A stretch of DNA of 44,519 nt. Source: Marinobacterium sp. (GTDB lineage: Bacteria; Pseudomonadota; Gammaproteobacteria; Pseudomonadales; Balneatricaceae). The number at the start of each line of letters is the position of its first letter. The stretch's first letter is position 1. The DNA is taken from NCBI GenBank assembly GCA_003250495.1, contig QKGH01000207.1, forward strand, positions 1 through 44,519. The letters are read 5' to 3'. Both the position numbers and the translations under genes were made by a program. The notes below the pieces were generated by a model that was not told the DNA's origin, ran no database searches, and was given only the letters and a program-made list of their open reading frames with translations. Of this stretch, positions 36,325 through 44,519 are shown piece by piece.

Positions 36325-37254
36325 ATGTTCAATAAGATACTGGTCAATCTGGATGAACAGCATGAGCATCTGCAGTTGCTGGAAAAGGCGGCCCGCCTGG
36401 TGCAGCCGGGTGGGCATCTGGAGTTGTTCTGCGCCACCTGGCAGGCGTTGATCGGCGGTGCCTCCCTGCTCAATGACGAGGCGCAGCGGGGCTCCCGGCA
36501 TGCCTGGTTGAACCAATGCGAAGGGCGCCTGGAGCGACTGGCACAGCGGATCCGGTTACCGGAGGTCGAGATCGGTACCGATGTGTGCTGGGATGAGCAG
36601 CGCGCCGAGGCGGTGGTGCGCAAATGTCTGCGCTACCATCCCGACCTGCTGCTGCATCCGTTATCGAGTCACAGCGGCCTGCTGCATCATCTGCTGGCGC
36701 CGGAAGACTGGGCGTTGTTGCGCGATGCGCCGGTGCCGGTGCTGCTCGGGCGGGATCGCAGCTGGGCCTCCCATCCGCGCCTGGCGGTGGCGTTGAACCC
36801 CTTCCATCTGAAGGACGAACCGGAGGAACTCGACCTGCAGCTGCTCGGTCTGGCGCATCGCCTGGTGCGGTTGCTGGACGGCGAACTGCATGTGGTCCAC
36901 ACCTTTTCGACCCTGCCGCAGGCGGCCATTTTCGACGAGCACCGGGTCATCGATTTCGAGCGCTTGCAGACAGATGTCAGGGCCGAGCATCAGGCCAGGA
37001 TGAGTGCGCTGCTGGCACCGTTCAGCGGCGAGGCCGGCGCGCCGGAACTGCATCTGCTGGAGGGCGAGTTGCACCAGACGCTACCGGCATTCTGCCATCA
37101 GCAGCAGATCGACCTGCTGTTGATGGGCAATATCGAGCGTTCCCTGCTCGAGCATCTGCTGTTGGGCAGTAGCGCCGAGCGGGTGTTGGATCGCCTCGAG
37201 TGCGATCTGCTGGTGCTTAAACCGCAGGATTTCGTGTGCCCGATCGACGCCTAG
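36325..37254 (+). CDS. Tandem universal stress protein, UspE-like
   Basis: This 309-residue cytoplasmic protein has two Usp folds: the first (about 1-145) begins MFNKILVNLDEQHEH, the second (about 152-300) begins RLAVALNPF. The second ends in LLMGNIERSLLEHLLLGSSAERVLDRLECDLLVLKP, which follows the usual GxSxxxxLxGSTAExVL logic without the classical GxxG(S/T) ATP loop. The size and layout match UspE. Its role is general stress adaptation; the ligand is unknown. The ATG at 36325 is preceded by GGAGAG. It diverges from the YgaP-like gene and may share its regulatory region. Confidence 0.85.
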   Translation: MFNKILVNLDEQHEHLQLLEKAARLVQPGGHLELFCATWQALIGGASLLNDEAQRGSRHAWLNQCEGRLERLAQRIRLPEVEIGTDVCWDEQRAEAVVRKCLRYHPDLLLHPLSSHSGLLHHLLAPEDWALLRDAPVPVLLGRDRSWASHPRLAVALNPFHLKDEPEELDLQLLGLAHRLVRLLDGELHVVHTFSTLPQAAIFDEHRVIDFERLQTDVRAEHQARMSALLAPFSGEAGAPELHLLEGELHQTLPAFCHQQQIDLLLMGNIERSLLEHLLLGSSAERVLDRLECDLLVLKPQDFVCPIDA

Positions 37255-37264
37255 ACGCGGGGGG

Positions 37265-38083
37265 TTACAGGTCGAACCTGGCCCAGATCGGGGCGTGGTC
37301 CGAGGGTTTCTCCATCGCCCGGATCTCGTAATCGATGCCGGCGTCGACGCACCGGGCCAGCATCGGTGCCGTGGCCAGGATCGCATCGATGCGCAGGCCG
37401 CGCTTCGGGTCGTCCTCGAAGCCGCGGCTACGGTAGTCGAACCAGCTGAACAGATCGTCGCGCTGCGGGTGACAGTGGCGGTAACAGTCGTGCAGGCCCC
37501 AGGCGTAGAGGCGTTGCAGCCACTCCCGCTCCTCCGGTTGGAAACTGGTCTTGCCGCTCTTCAGCCAGCGTTTGCGGTTGGCGTCGCCGATGCCGATATC
37601 GATATCCTCGGGCGAAATGTTCAGGTCGCCCATCACCACCAGCGGCTCCCCGCTCGAACAGTGCTGCGTCAGGTGTGTCAGCAGGTCGGCGTAGAACTTG
37701 CGCTTGGCCGGGAACTTGGTCTCGTGGGCGATATTTTCCCCCTGGGGGAAATAGCCGTTGATCAGCGTGAACGGCTTGCCCTGGCTGTCGAGATAGCGGC
37801 CGATGATCAAGCGTTTCTGCGCCTCGGCGGCATCCCCTTCGAACCCCTTCTGGACCGCGAGCGGCGGCTGCTTCGACAACAGGCAGACGCCATAGTGGGT
37901 TTTCTGGCCGAAGAACTCGGCATGGTAGCCCAGTGCGGCGATCTCGTCCCGGGGGAACTGGTCGTCGGCGACCTTGCTCTCCTGGATACCGATGACGTCC
38001 GGCGCGTGGCGTTCGATCAGGCGTGCCAGCTGATGCATGCGGGCGCGGATACCGTTGGTGTTGAACGAAACGAGAGTGATCAA
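37265..38083 (-). CDS. xthA: Exodeoxyribonuclease III
   Basis: This AP endonuclease and 3'-5' exonuclease serves base-excision and oxidative-damage repair. At 272 residues it has the usual length. Catalytic marks are the N-terminal SFNTNGIRAR, Glu35 in GIQESKV, GDLNISPEDIDIG (about residues 150-163), and the terminal SDHAPIWARF. The start is a TTG at 38083 with GGAG seven nucleotides upstream, giving the normal N-terminus; no ATG is near. It diverges from gor across 184 bp with a marked inverted repeat, suggesting a shared oxidative-stress control. Confidence 0.97.
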   Translation of the reverse strand: MITLVSFNTNGIRARMHQLARLIERHAPDVIGIQESKVADDQFPRDEIAALGYHAEFFGQKTHYGVCLLSKQPPLAVQKGFEGDAAEAQKRLIIGRYLDSQGKPFTLINGYFPQGENIAHETKFPAKRKFYADLLTHLTQHCSSGEPLVVMGDLNISPEDIDIGIGDANRKRWLKSGKTSFQPEEREWLQRLYAWGLHDCYRHCHPQRDDLFSWFDYRSRGFEDDPKRGLRIDAILATAPMLARCVDAGIDYEIRAMEKPSDHAPIWARFDL

Positions 38084-38147
38084 AGGCGGGCTCCAGTCAG
38101 TCGGTCGGTTGAATGCAGGGATGCTAGCAAAAAGTGACTGAGATCAA

Positions 38148-38190
38148 AGCGATAAGCTGATAAATTTTAGCTATTGTCAGCGTTATCGCT
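38148..38190. promoter_or_regulatory. Inverted repeat between xthA and gor, with OxyR-like half-site
   Basis: AGCGATAAGCTGA (38148-38160) faces TCAGCGTTATCGCT (38177-38190): 13 paired positions with one extra base. Inside it, ATAA-N7-CTAT (38160-38174) differs by one base from the OxyR half-motif ATAG-N7-CTAT. The second OxyR half expected downstream is poor, so the assignment is tentative. Confidence 0.45.
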
Positions 38191-38267
38191 GTTAATTGGC
38201 ATCCGTTGGCCGCTTCGGGCTAAGGTGTAGGCCATTAATATGGATCGATGTTTCGGGAGTAGCGAAC

Positions 38268-39638
38268 GTGTCAACGAGTGATAGCGGTTTTGATTATGAC
38301 CTCTTCGTCATAGGTGCGGGTTCCGGCGGTGTGCGCGCCGGGCGCATGGCGGCGGGCCTGGGGGTACGTGTGGCGGTGGCGGAAGATCTCTACCTCGGCG
38401 GCACCTGTGTCAACGTCGGCTGCGTACCGAAGAAGTTGTACGTTTATGCCTCGCACTATGCCGAGGGGTTCGAAGAGGCCAAGGGGTTTGGACTGAACGC
38501 GGACGGGGTGTCGTTCGACTGGCCGACGTTGCGGGACCACAAGAAAGACGAGATTGGCCGACTGAACGGCATCTACGGCAATCTGCTGCGCAATGCTGGC
38601 TGCGATCTGATCGACGGCCGTGCCGTCATTACCGGCCCGCACAGTGTCGAGGTGGCCGGCAAGGCGTACAGCGCCGAGCGGATCCTGGTCGCGACCGGGG
38701 GCTGGCCGTTCGTGCCGGAGTTCCCCGGCAGCGATCAGGTGATCAGCTCTAACGAGGTATTCGATCTGGAGCAGTTCCCGCAGCGGGTGATCGTGGTCGG
38801 CGGCGGCTACATCGCGGTGGAGTTCGCCGGTATCTTCGCCGGCCTCGGCGCGAAGACCGAGCTGATCTACCGCGGCGATATGATTCTGCGTGGTTTCGAT
38901 GAGGAGGTCCGCCGCTTCACCGCCCAGGAGATCGCCAAGAAAGGAGTTGGGCTGAACCTGGGGGTGAATATCACCCGGGTAGAAAAGCGTGCCGATGGCA
39001 CCCTGTGCGCGACGCTGGATGACGGCCGGGTGCTGGAGGCGGACCAGATCCTCTACGCTACCGGGCGCACGCCGAAGACGGCGGGGCTGGGGCTGGAGGC
39101 GGTCGGCGTCGAGCTGGCCGACAACGGCGCCATCCGGGTCAACGACAACTTCCAGAGCAGCGTGCCGTCGATCTATGCCATCGGAGACGTGATCGACCGC
39201 GTCCAGCTGACCCCGGTGGCGCTGGCCGAGGGGATGGCGCTGGTGCGGCATCTCTATTCCGGCGGCGATGCCCGGGTGGATTACGAATTGATCCCGACGG
39301 CGGTGTTCTGCCAGCCCAATATCGGTACCGTGGGGCTCAGCGAAGAGCAGGCGCGCGCGCGTTACGCGCAGATCAAGGTGTACTGCTCGGAGTTTCGGGC
39401 CCTCAAACACACGCTCAGCGGCAGCCAGGAGCGCACGCTGATGAAGATGATCGTCGATGGCGACAGCGATCGCGTGGTCGGCGTGCACATGGTCGGCGCC
39501 GAGGCGGGCGAGATCATTCAGGGCATCGCGGTGGCGCTGAAAGCGGGGGCGACCAAGGCGGTGTTCGATGCGACTATCGGTATCCATCCGACGGCCGCGG
39601 AGGAGTTCGTGACGATGCGCCAGGTAACGCGGAACTGA
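38268..39638 (+). CDS. gor: Glutathione-disulfide reductase
   Basis: This NADPH-dependent flavoenzyme regenerates glutathione in the cytoplasm. The 456-residue length fits the family. The FAD fold is [11 protein letters not shown] (17-27), and the redox disulfide is Cys47/Cys52 in [13 protein letters not shown]. The dinucleotide fold is [17 protein letters not shown], followed by an Arg-containing loop ([15 protein letters not shown]) as expected for NADPH. The C-terminal active-site [11 protein letters not shown] is intact. The GTG at 38268 is chosen because GGGAG lies 8 nt upstream; the frame is open further but without a start signal. Confidence 0.95.
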   Translation: MSTSDSGFDYDLFVIGAGSGGVRAGRMAAGLGVRVAVAEDLYLGGTCVNVGCVPKKLYVYASHYAEGFEEAKGFGLNADGVSFDWPTLRDHKKDEIGRLNGIYGNLLRNAGCDLIDGRAVITGPHSVEVAGKAYSAERILVATGGWPFVPEFPGSDQVISSNEVFDLEQFPQRVIVVGGGYIAVEFAGIFAGLGAKTELIYRGDMILRGFDEEVRRFTAQEIAKKGVGLNLGVNITRVEKRADGTLCATLDDGRVLEADQILYATGRTPKTAGLGLEAVGVELADNGAIRVNDNFQSSVPSIYAIGDVIDRVQLTPVALAEGMALVRHLYSGGDARVDYELIPTAVFCQPNIGTVGLSEEQARARYAQIKVYCSEFRALKHTLSGSQERTLMKMIVDGDSDRVVGVHMVGAEAGEIIQGIAVALKAGATKAVFDATIGIHPTAAEEFVTMRQVTRN

Positions 39639-39687
39639 GGCGGCCGCCTCGCCATGCCGCCGGGGGAGGGGCGTGGCGGGGCCGGGG

Positions 39688-40746
39688 TTAGCCGGCGGCC
39701 TGCACGTCTGTGGATCGATCCGCGGCGCTGCAGACCCGGTTGCGGCCCTGCTGCTTGGCTTGGTACAGCGCCTGGTCGGCCCGTTCGATCAGGCTGCCGG
39801 CGCTCTCGGCAGGCCCCCGTGTCGCCACGCCGAACGATGCCGTGATGGTGCTGATCACGCTGCCGGAGCTCTTCTGGCGCAGCCGGATCGCGGCCACCCG
39901 CTGGCGCAGGCGTTCGGCAAACGCCAGCGTCTGCTGCGGCTCAGCGCCCGGCAGCAGCAGGGCAAACTCCTCCCCGCCGAACCGCGCCGCCAGTACCGGG
40001 GCCTGGCACTCCTCGCGTAGCAGCGCACCGACATACTGCAGTACCCGGTCCCCGGTCTGGTGGCCGTAGCGGTCGTTGAACTGCTTGAAATGGTCCACAT
40101 CGAGCATGATCAACGTCAGCGCTGCCGCCGCGTCCGACTGGACCAGCCGCTGCAGTTCGGTGTCGAACAGACGGCGGTTGCCGAGCCCGGTCAGGGCATC
40201 GATCTGGGCGTCCTGGCGTGCCTGCTCGAGGGCGTTCTTCAGGCTGTCGATCTCCTGCTGGGCGGCATCGATCTGCTGCTGAAAACACAGGGTCTTCTCG
40301 TTGATGCTCTCGGTATTCAGTGCCAGCGTGCGCAGTACCGATTCCAGCGGCAGTGCTTCCTGCGCGGCGTTGCCGTGCCGCATCAGCGCGTCGAGACTGT
40401 CGCGGAGCTGCTCGGAGTAGTGTCCGGTATGCTGGGCGGCGGCGTTGGCCTGTTCGCTCAGCGTGGTCACCAGGTTGATCAGATTGTCCTGGATCTGCCG
40501 GGTGGAGGCGCTGTCGGTGGGATACAGGTGTTGTTTGACCAGCTGCTCGCCGATCTCGCTGGGGCAGGTGCCGTAGGTACGCAGCGTGGCGTCCAGCGCC
40601 TGGTTCAGCGCTGGCAGCCGGTTTGAGACGTAGGTGTACCAGAGTGCGTAATTGAGAGGATTGGGCGCTATCTGGTGGCGCACCATCAGCGGCACGGCCT
40701 GGCGTAACAGCTCCGCCGCTTCGCTGGGGTTTTCAGGGTAGTTCAT
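39688..40746 (-). CDS. Soluble diguanylate cyclase (GGDEF) with coiled-coil region
   Basis: This 352-residue cytoplasmic protein has no membrane segment. The N-terminal helical region (about 1-80) has the pattern AVPLMVRHQIAPNPLNYALWYTYV seen in a common family of soluble cyclases, then a probable coiled coil (about 140-182), then a GGDEF domain (183-345). The signature FGGEEF (256-261) and the metal-site DVDHFKQFNDRYGH are intact. No RxxD inhibitory site precedes it. It should make c-di-GMP; the input is unknown. The ATG at 40746 has only a weak ribosome site. Confidence 0.88.
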   Translation of the reverse strand: MNYPENPSEAAELLRQAVPLMVRHQIAPNPLNYALWYTYVSNRLPALNQALDATLRTYGTCPSEIGEQLVKQHLYPTDSASTRQIQDNLINLVTTLSEQANAAAQHTGHYSEQLRDSLDALMRHGNAAQEALPLESVLRTLALNTESINEKTLCFQQQIDAAQQEIDSLKNALEQARQDAQIDALTGLGNRRLFDTELQRLVQSDAAAALTLIMLDVDHFKQFNDRYGHQTGDRVLQYVGALLREECQAPVLAARFGGEEFALLLPGAEPQQTLAFAERLRQRVAAIRLRQKSSGSVISTITASFGVATRGPAESAGSLIERADQALYQAKQQGRNRVCSAADRSTDVQAAG

Positions 40747-40809
40747 GGTCAGGTCACATCCATACTGCGAGCTAAATCAGGCATGCCCTTCCCTGAGCCG
40801 TATCCCTCC

Positions 40810-41979
40810 TCAATCGCTGGCCGGAAGCCAGATACGTAGTTCCCGGCACCAGTCCAGCGGTGCCAGTTGTTCGCGAATGCGCTGCTCCAGATCCCTGGCG
40901 GCCAGCCCACGCTCGGTGAGCAGGGCGTGCAGCGCCGGCGCGGCCTTGATATCGAGATCGATATATTCCGGGTGATAGTAGAGCGTCAGTTCATACTCCG
41001 GGCGCTGCTGCAGCAGGTCGTGCAGGACGTTGTCGATCCGTTCCGCAATATCGGCCCGCGGCGGCATCACCGGGAGATTCTCGTCCGGATACAGCTGGTC
41101 ATCATAGGTATCTATGTGGAAGATGATATGACCGATATCATCGAAGCGCTCCTTCAGCTTGATCACCGCCGAATCGCCGATGTAATGGCCTTCCGCCGCG
41201 CTGAGGTGGGGATCCACCTGCAGATGCATCTCGAGCAGGCTCTGGTTGCCCATCTGGCGGCTCTTGAAGCTGTGTACGCTGCGGATCCCGGCGACGGACA
41301 GGATCGTTTCCCTGAGCTCCTTGACGCGCTCCTCGGGCAGTGCGGTGTCGACCAGTTCGGTAACGCTGCGAGCCACCAGGTCCCAGCCGATCTTGCCGAC
41401 GAACAGGGCGACGATGATGGCGGCGACGCCATCCAGCCACCAGATGCCGAGCAGGGAGCCGGCCACGGCGACGCAGACCACGACCGACGAGAAGGCATCG
41501 GTGCGGCTGTGCCAGGCGTTGGCGATGATCAGGTCGGACTTCAGCTGTTTGCCCACCCGGTAGGTGTACTGGAAGATCCACTCCTTGCCGATCACCGACA
41601 GTGCGGCCACCAGTAGCGCGGGCCAGCTCGGGGTCGGTGGATGTTCGGCATTGAACAGGATAACCAGCGTCTCGTACGCCATCAGCGCGCCGACGCCGAT
41701 CAGGATGACCCCGAGTGCCACGGTTCCGACCGTTTCGAACCGGCCATGTCCATAAGGGTGGTTACGGTCCGGTGCCTGGTGCGACAGGCGCAGGACCGCG
41801 ATGACCATGAAATCGGTCAGCAGGTCGGAGAGGGAGTGGATACCGTCAGCAACCAGGGCGGCGGAGTTGGCCAGCAGGCCGACGATGATCTTGGCGACGC
41901 CGAGGACGGTATCGATTACCGAGCCGATAAGGGTCACGCGCTCCGCTATCCGGCGGCGCTCGTCGAGTTGTTGCTGCAT
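40810..41979 (-). CDS. Cation diffusion facilitator transporter
   Basis: This 389-residue inner-membrane proton-coupled exporter of divalent metals has six hydrophobic helices in residues 14-205. The metal site shows HxxxD in helix 2 (HSLSD, His48/Asp52, with Asp45) and HxxxD in helix 5 (HSRTD, His157/Asp161), a pattern common in zinc-type carriers; iron, cobalt or manganese remain possible. HPYGHGRFET between helices 2 and 3 is the usual loop. The C-terminal cytoplasmic part is about 180 residues, twice the usual dimerisation domain, and contains a second His/Asp/Glu-rich segment (about 270-300). No regulator is adjacent. Confidence 0.92.
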   Translation of the reverse strand: MQQQLDERRRIAERVTLIGSVIDTVLGVAKIIVGLLANSAALVADGIHSLSDLLTDFMVIAVLRLSHQAPDRNHPYGHGRFETVGTVALGVILIGVGALMAYETLVILFNAEHPPTPSWPALLVAALSVIGKEWIFQYTYRVGKQLKSDLIIANAWHSRTDAFSSVVVCVAVAGSLLGIWWLDGVAAIIVALFVGKIGWDLVARSVTELVDTALPEERVKELRETILSVAGIRSVHSFKSRQMGNQSLLEMHLQVDPHLSAAEGHYIGDSAVIKLKERFDDIGHIIFHIDTYDDQLYPDENLPVMPPRADIAERIDNVLHDLLQQRPEYELTLYYHPEYIDLDIKAAPALHALLTERGLAARDLEQRIREQLAPLDWCRELRIWLPASD

Positions 41980-42464
41980 CAGGAGTGGGTCCAGGTCATA
42001 AATAATAGTCGCGCGGATTTTACAGTGATTACCCTCATCAAGGCCAGTTCGGCCGGGGGCTGGGGGGACGCGGCGCTCGCCGGGGCGCCCCGCGGGCTTC
42101 GCTGTGTAACACCGAATGTCAGAAAGGTGACAAGTGAGTGTCAGTTGGACGTTGCAGGACTGAGCCTCCGTAACCCCCTAACTTTTCCGATGTCAAGTAT
42201 TAACATATTGAATAATAAGGATAAAAACAGCTGGTTAAAAAATATACAATCTGTGCTCCGGTAAGGTGTAACGGGTGGTTGACGCTTCTTTTGTGGCAAT
42301 GTTCACAGTGTTATCCACAGTAGATGTGGGTAGTGCCGGCAATCCCGCGTGGTTACTGAATTGGCTGTTTTATAAACAGGCGGAGCCCGACCGGTGTCGC
42401 TGGGGAGGCTTTACATGTGGCGGGGGCTGCCCCATCATCTTTCGGCCTGAAGGGGAGGAGTTGC
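41980..42464. other. 485-bp intergenic region with a lone DnaA-box match
   Basis: No credible gene. The middle (about 42180-42260) is AT-rich, unlike the surroundings. A perfect 9-mer TTATCCACA, the strong DnaA box, lies at 42311-42319 with no second copy nearby. TTGACG at 42279 has no convincing -10 partner. The symporter gene begins at the right end. Confidence 0.4.
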
Positions 42465-43352
42465 ATGGATTCGGGAACAGTTTTCGATCGCATCTTACCG
42501 CTGGCGCTCTGCCTGATGATGCTGGGGGTCGGTATCACGCTGAAGCGGGGCGATTTCACGCGTATTTTGCGCCAGCCGCGGGCGTTGCTGGCCGGTATCG
42601 GTGGCCAGTTGCTGCTGTTGCCGCTGCTCGGGGCCTTGCTGGTGTGGGGGTGGCAACTGCCGACGAGCCTGGCGTTGGGGCTGTTGATCGTTACCTTCGC
42701 CCCGGGGGGCGTCACCTCCAATATGATCACGCTGCTGGTGCGAGGCGATACGGCGCTGTCGGTGAGTCTCACCGCCGTCAGCAGCCTGGTAGCGCCGATT
42801 ACTCTGCCTCTATTGACTGCATTGATCCTGGGGCTGGCGCAGATGGATGCAACGCTGGCGGAGTTTCCGGTCCTGCCGTCGGTCGGGAAACTGGTGCTCG
42901 TTTCGCTGCTGCCGGTGTTGGTCGGCGTGTGGCTCAATGAGCGTTTCCCGGCGCTGTGCCGGCGCCTGTATCCCTGGGTCAAGGGATTCGCCCTGCTGTT
43001 CTTCGTCGCCATCGTCGTGGCCTTGGTCAGCTCGCGCTGGGCACAACTGCCGGCATTGCTGGGACAGCTCGGTCCCGTGGTCATCACGCTGTCTACGCTG
43101 GCGATGCTGATGGGAGCCGGGTTGGGGCGTCTGGCCGGGCTTGGCGGCCAGCAGCAGCTCACGCTGGCGGTGGAGGTGGGGATCCAGAATGCCGGTACGG
43201 CGCTGATGGTGACCGCGGGGATACTGCACAACGCGGAGATGTCCGCGGCGGTACTGATCTACGGCGTACTGATGCAGCTGCCCGCTTTCCTGCTGATCCT
43301 GGTGCGCAACCTGCCCGGTTTGCTGCCGGGGACGCAGATCCAGCGTCCCTGA
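42465..43352 (+). CDS. Bile acid:sodium symporter family (BASS) protein
   Basis: This 295-residue inner-membrane protein has about nine to ten helices. Family marks are LALCLMMLGVGITLKRGDF at the N-terminus, the FAPGGVTSNMITLL segment (about 86-99) and the GIQNAGTALMVT segment near the C-terminus, which in this fold line the sodium and substrate sites. Bacterial members carry organic anions such as pantoate, or unknown substrates; bile acids are not implied. The ATG at 42465 is chosen over upstream in-frame starts because AGGGGAGGAG ends four nucleotides before it. Its stop codon abuts the queE stop. Confidence 0.9.
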   Translation: MDSGTVFDRILPLALCLMMLGVGITLKRGDFTRILRQPRALLAGIGGQLLLLPLLGALLVWGWQLPTSLALGLLIVTFAPGGVTSNMITLLVRGDTALSVSLTAVSSLVAPITLPLLTALILGLAQMDATLAEFPVLPSVGKLVLVSLLPVLVGVWLNERFPALCRRLYPWVKGFALLFFVAIVVALVSSRWAQLPALLGQLGPVVITLSTLAMLMGAGLGRLAGLGGQQQLTLAVEVGIQNAGTALMVTAGILHNAEMSAAVLIYGVLMQLPAFLLILVRNLPGLLPGTQIQRP

Positions 43353-43997
43353 TCAGTCGATGCCGAGCAGCTTGTGGGTTTGCAGGCTGAGTTTCCACTG
43401 CGGGTGTGCCAGGCAGTAATCGACACAGCGGCGGGTATATTCGCGTACCAGCGGGCCATCCAGCGGCTGTAGATAAAAGTGCGCGAACGCCAGGCCGGCG
43501 AAGCGCTCCGGCGGCGCCTTGGGCTGCGGATAGACCAGCTTCAACTCGTCACCGGCGTCGATCAGCAGCTCACTGTCCGCCTTGGGGCTGACACAGATCC
43601 AGTCGATTCCCGGCGCCAGTGGGCGGGTGCCATTGGTTTCGATGGCGATCTCGAAGCCTTCGGCATGCAGGGTGTCGATCAGCGCTTCATCCAGCTGCAA
43701 CGCCGGCTCGCCGCCGGTACAGACCACGTAGGGGCGCCCCTGCAGCTTGCCGGCCTGATCTTGTGGCCATAACGCCTTCAGCGTATCCACCAGCATCTGC
43801 GCGGTCGCGAACTTGCCGCCGTTCTGGCCGCCGGTACCGACGAACTGGGTATCGCAGAAGTCGCAAACGGCCTGGGCCCGGTCCTGTTCCCGGCCCGACC
43901 ACAGGTTACAGCCGGAGAAGCGACAGAAGATGGCCGGGCGACCGCTCTGGGCGCCTTCGCCCTGCAGTGAATAAAAGATCTCGTAGACGCTGTACAC
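43353..43997 (-). CDS. queE: 7-carboxy-7-deazaguanine synthase
   Basis: This radical-SAM enzyme converts 6-carboxy-tetrahydropterin to 7-carboxy-7-deazaguanine, a step toward queuosine in tRNA. The 214-residue length fits. Substrate-side marks are IFYSLQGEG (7-15). The iron-sulfur cysteines follow the QueE-type spacing CX14CX2C (Cys30, Cys45, Cys48) rather than CX3CX2C. The TGGEPALQ motif (about 94-101) binds SAM, and ETNGT follows. The start is GTG at 43997 with a weak site. It is 27 nt downstream of rdgC. The stop codon abuts that of the convergent symporter gene (TGA/TCA at 43350-43355). Confidence 0.96.
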   Translation of the reverse strand: MYSVYEIFYSLQGEGAQSGRPAIFCRFSGCNLWSGREQDRAQAVCDFCDTQFVGTGGQNGGKFATAQMLVDTLKALWPQDQAGKLQGRPYVVCTGGEPALQLDEALIDTLHAEGFEIAIETNGTRPLAPGIDWICVSPKADSELLIDAGDELKLVYPQPKAPPERFAGLAFAHFYLQPLDGPLVREYTRRCVDYCLAHPQWKLSLQTHKLLGID

Positions 43998-44024
43998 GTT
44001 AGATTCTCAAATAGTGTCCGTTGC

Positions 44025-44519
44025 TCAGCGCTCGCTCTCGCCGCCGAAACAGTTCAGCAGTTGCGGCAGCAGGCGGGTAAATTCGAGCCCGAGCTGCGCG
44101 ACATCGGCATCCAGCGCGGCGAGCTCCTCCTCCGGCGTATTCTCTTCCAGCTGATCGCGGTACTGTTCGGTCAGCTTCAGGCGGTGCAGGGTCAGGTCGT
44201 CATGCAGCAGCAGGCTGATCTGCTCCTCCCAGGTCAGTGCCAGCCGCGCGACCTGCATACCACCTTCGATATGGGCCTGAATCTCCGGGCTGGTCAGCAT
44301 CTGGCCCTTGATCTTGATCACGGCGCCCTCGCCATACTGGTCGCGCAGCTCGCACTCCTCGTCAATCTCGAAGGCGCTCGGAACGTCGCGCTCGCCCATC
44401 AGCCAGCCCGACATCTCGGCCTGGGGTGAGTTCTGCACTTCGGGCAAGCGTACTTTCAGGCTTCCCAGCGTTTCGCGCAGGCTGCTGAGCAGCTGCTCGG
44501 CGCGGGTGGGGGAGGAGGC
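44025..44519 (-). CDS. rdgC: Recombination-associated protein RdgC, C-terminal part (partial)
   Basis: This is the last 164 codons of RdgC, a ring-shaped DNA-binding protein that limits RecA loading. The frame is open to the right edge and its 5' end is missing. Translation from the edge reads SLRETLGSLKVR then LPEVQNSPQAEMSGWL, continuing with ECELRDQYGEGAVIKIKGQ and ISLLLHDDLTLHRLKL, the recognisable C-terminal half of the family, ending GGESER. No frameshift is seen. Confidence 0.93.
   Translation of the reverse strand, partial: ASSPTRAEQLLSSLRETLGSLKVRLPEVQNSPQAEMSGWLMGERDVPSAFEIDEECELRDQYGEGAVIKIKGQMLTSPEIQAHIEGGMQVARLALTWEEQISLLLHDDLTLHRLKLTEQYRDQLEENTPEEELAALDADVAQLGLEFTRLLPQLLNCFGGESER

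Noticed and set aside
39637-39650. GAGGCGGCCGCCTC palindrome at the end of gor
   Set aside because: It has no loop or T-run and is easily explained by GC-rich composition; weak as a terminator.
42198-42217. TATTA-N10-TAATA, similar to the BigR-type operator, upstream of the BASS gene
   Set aside because: The spacer is 10 instead of 8 and the region is generally AT-rich, so I do not count it as a regulon site.

Overview
The window is GC-rich, densely coded chromosomal DNA from a gammaproteobacterium. The gltA / sdhCDAB / sucAB-lpd-sucCD layout, an RdgC gene, a PA3496-like small protein, a class I PHA synthase and many c-di-GMP proteins fit the Pseudomonas/Oceanospirillales part of the class. 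A marine Oceanospirillaceae such as Marinobacterium is my tentative guess. I see no rRNA, tRNA, CRISPR array, insertion sequence or prophage.

Layout. 1-667: the start of a sugar-type ABC transporter ATPase gene, running off the left edge, with an unusual upstream region. This region holds two TTCG/CGAA palindromes and a 132-bp array of twelve 11-bp units. 668-3263: a TauE/SafE exporter, a HEXXH protein and a Prx5-type peroxiredoxin. 3334-16380: the TCA-cycle block. gltA diverges from sdhCDAB-sucAB-lpd-sucCD, with readable promoters, a long stem-loop at the predicted 5' end of the sdh transcript, a terminator between sdhB and sucA, and a terminator after sucD. 16485-19770: a cytochrome c5-like protein and a signalling group (EAL-HDOD, CBS pair, degenerate GGDEF). 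19771-23002: rarD, hisC, a MarR regulator with a clear operator, and a PA3496-like protein. 23278-29081: phaC, a PatZ-like acyl-CoA synthetase/acetyltransferase fusion, and azlCD. 29123-34369: a BigR/SqrR-type ArsR regulator facing a three-gene envelope operon (RND/MMPL permease, LolA-like periplasmic protein, outer-membrane barrel). 34400-44519: diguanylate cyclases, a duplicated YgaP-like membrane protein, a Usp protein, xthA, gor, a CDF transporter, a bile-acid:Na+ symporter-family protein, queE, and the 3' part of rdgC.

The most interesting signal is a scattered regulon. The operator ATATTA-N8-TAATAT occurs exactly between the -35 and -10 of the RND operon (29613-29632). It occurs again just upstream of the YgaP-like gene (36186-36205), and in near-perfect form upstream of the TauE/SafE gene (1552-1569). 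The adjacent ArsR protein keeps both cysteines used by BigR/SqrR persulfide sensors. TauE/SafE and YgaP-type proteins are classic reactive-sulfur genes, so the RND-LolA-barrel trio looks like a sulfide/persulfide-controlled trans-envelope export system. The link from sequence to regulation is strong; the cargo is unknown. The second unexplained signal is the twelve-unit 11-bp phased array at 485-616.
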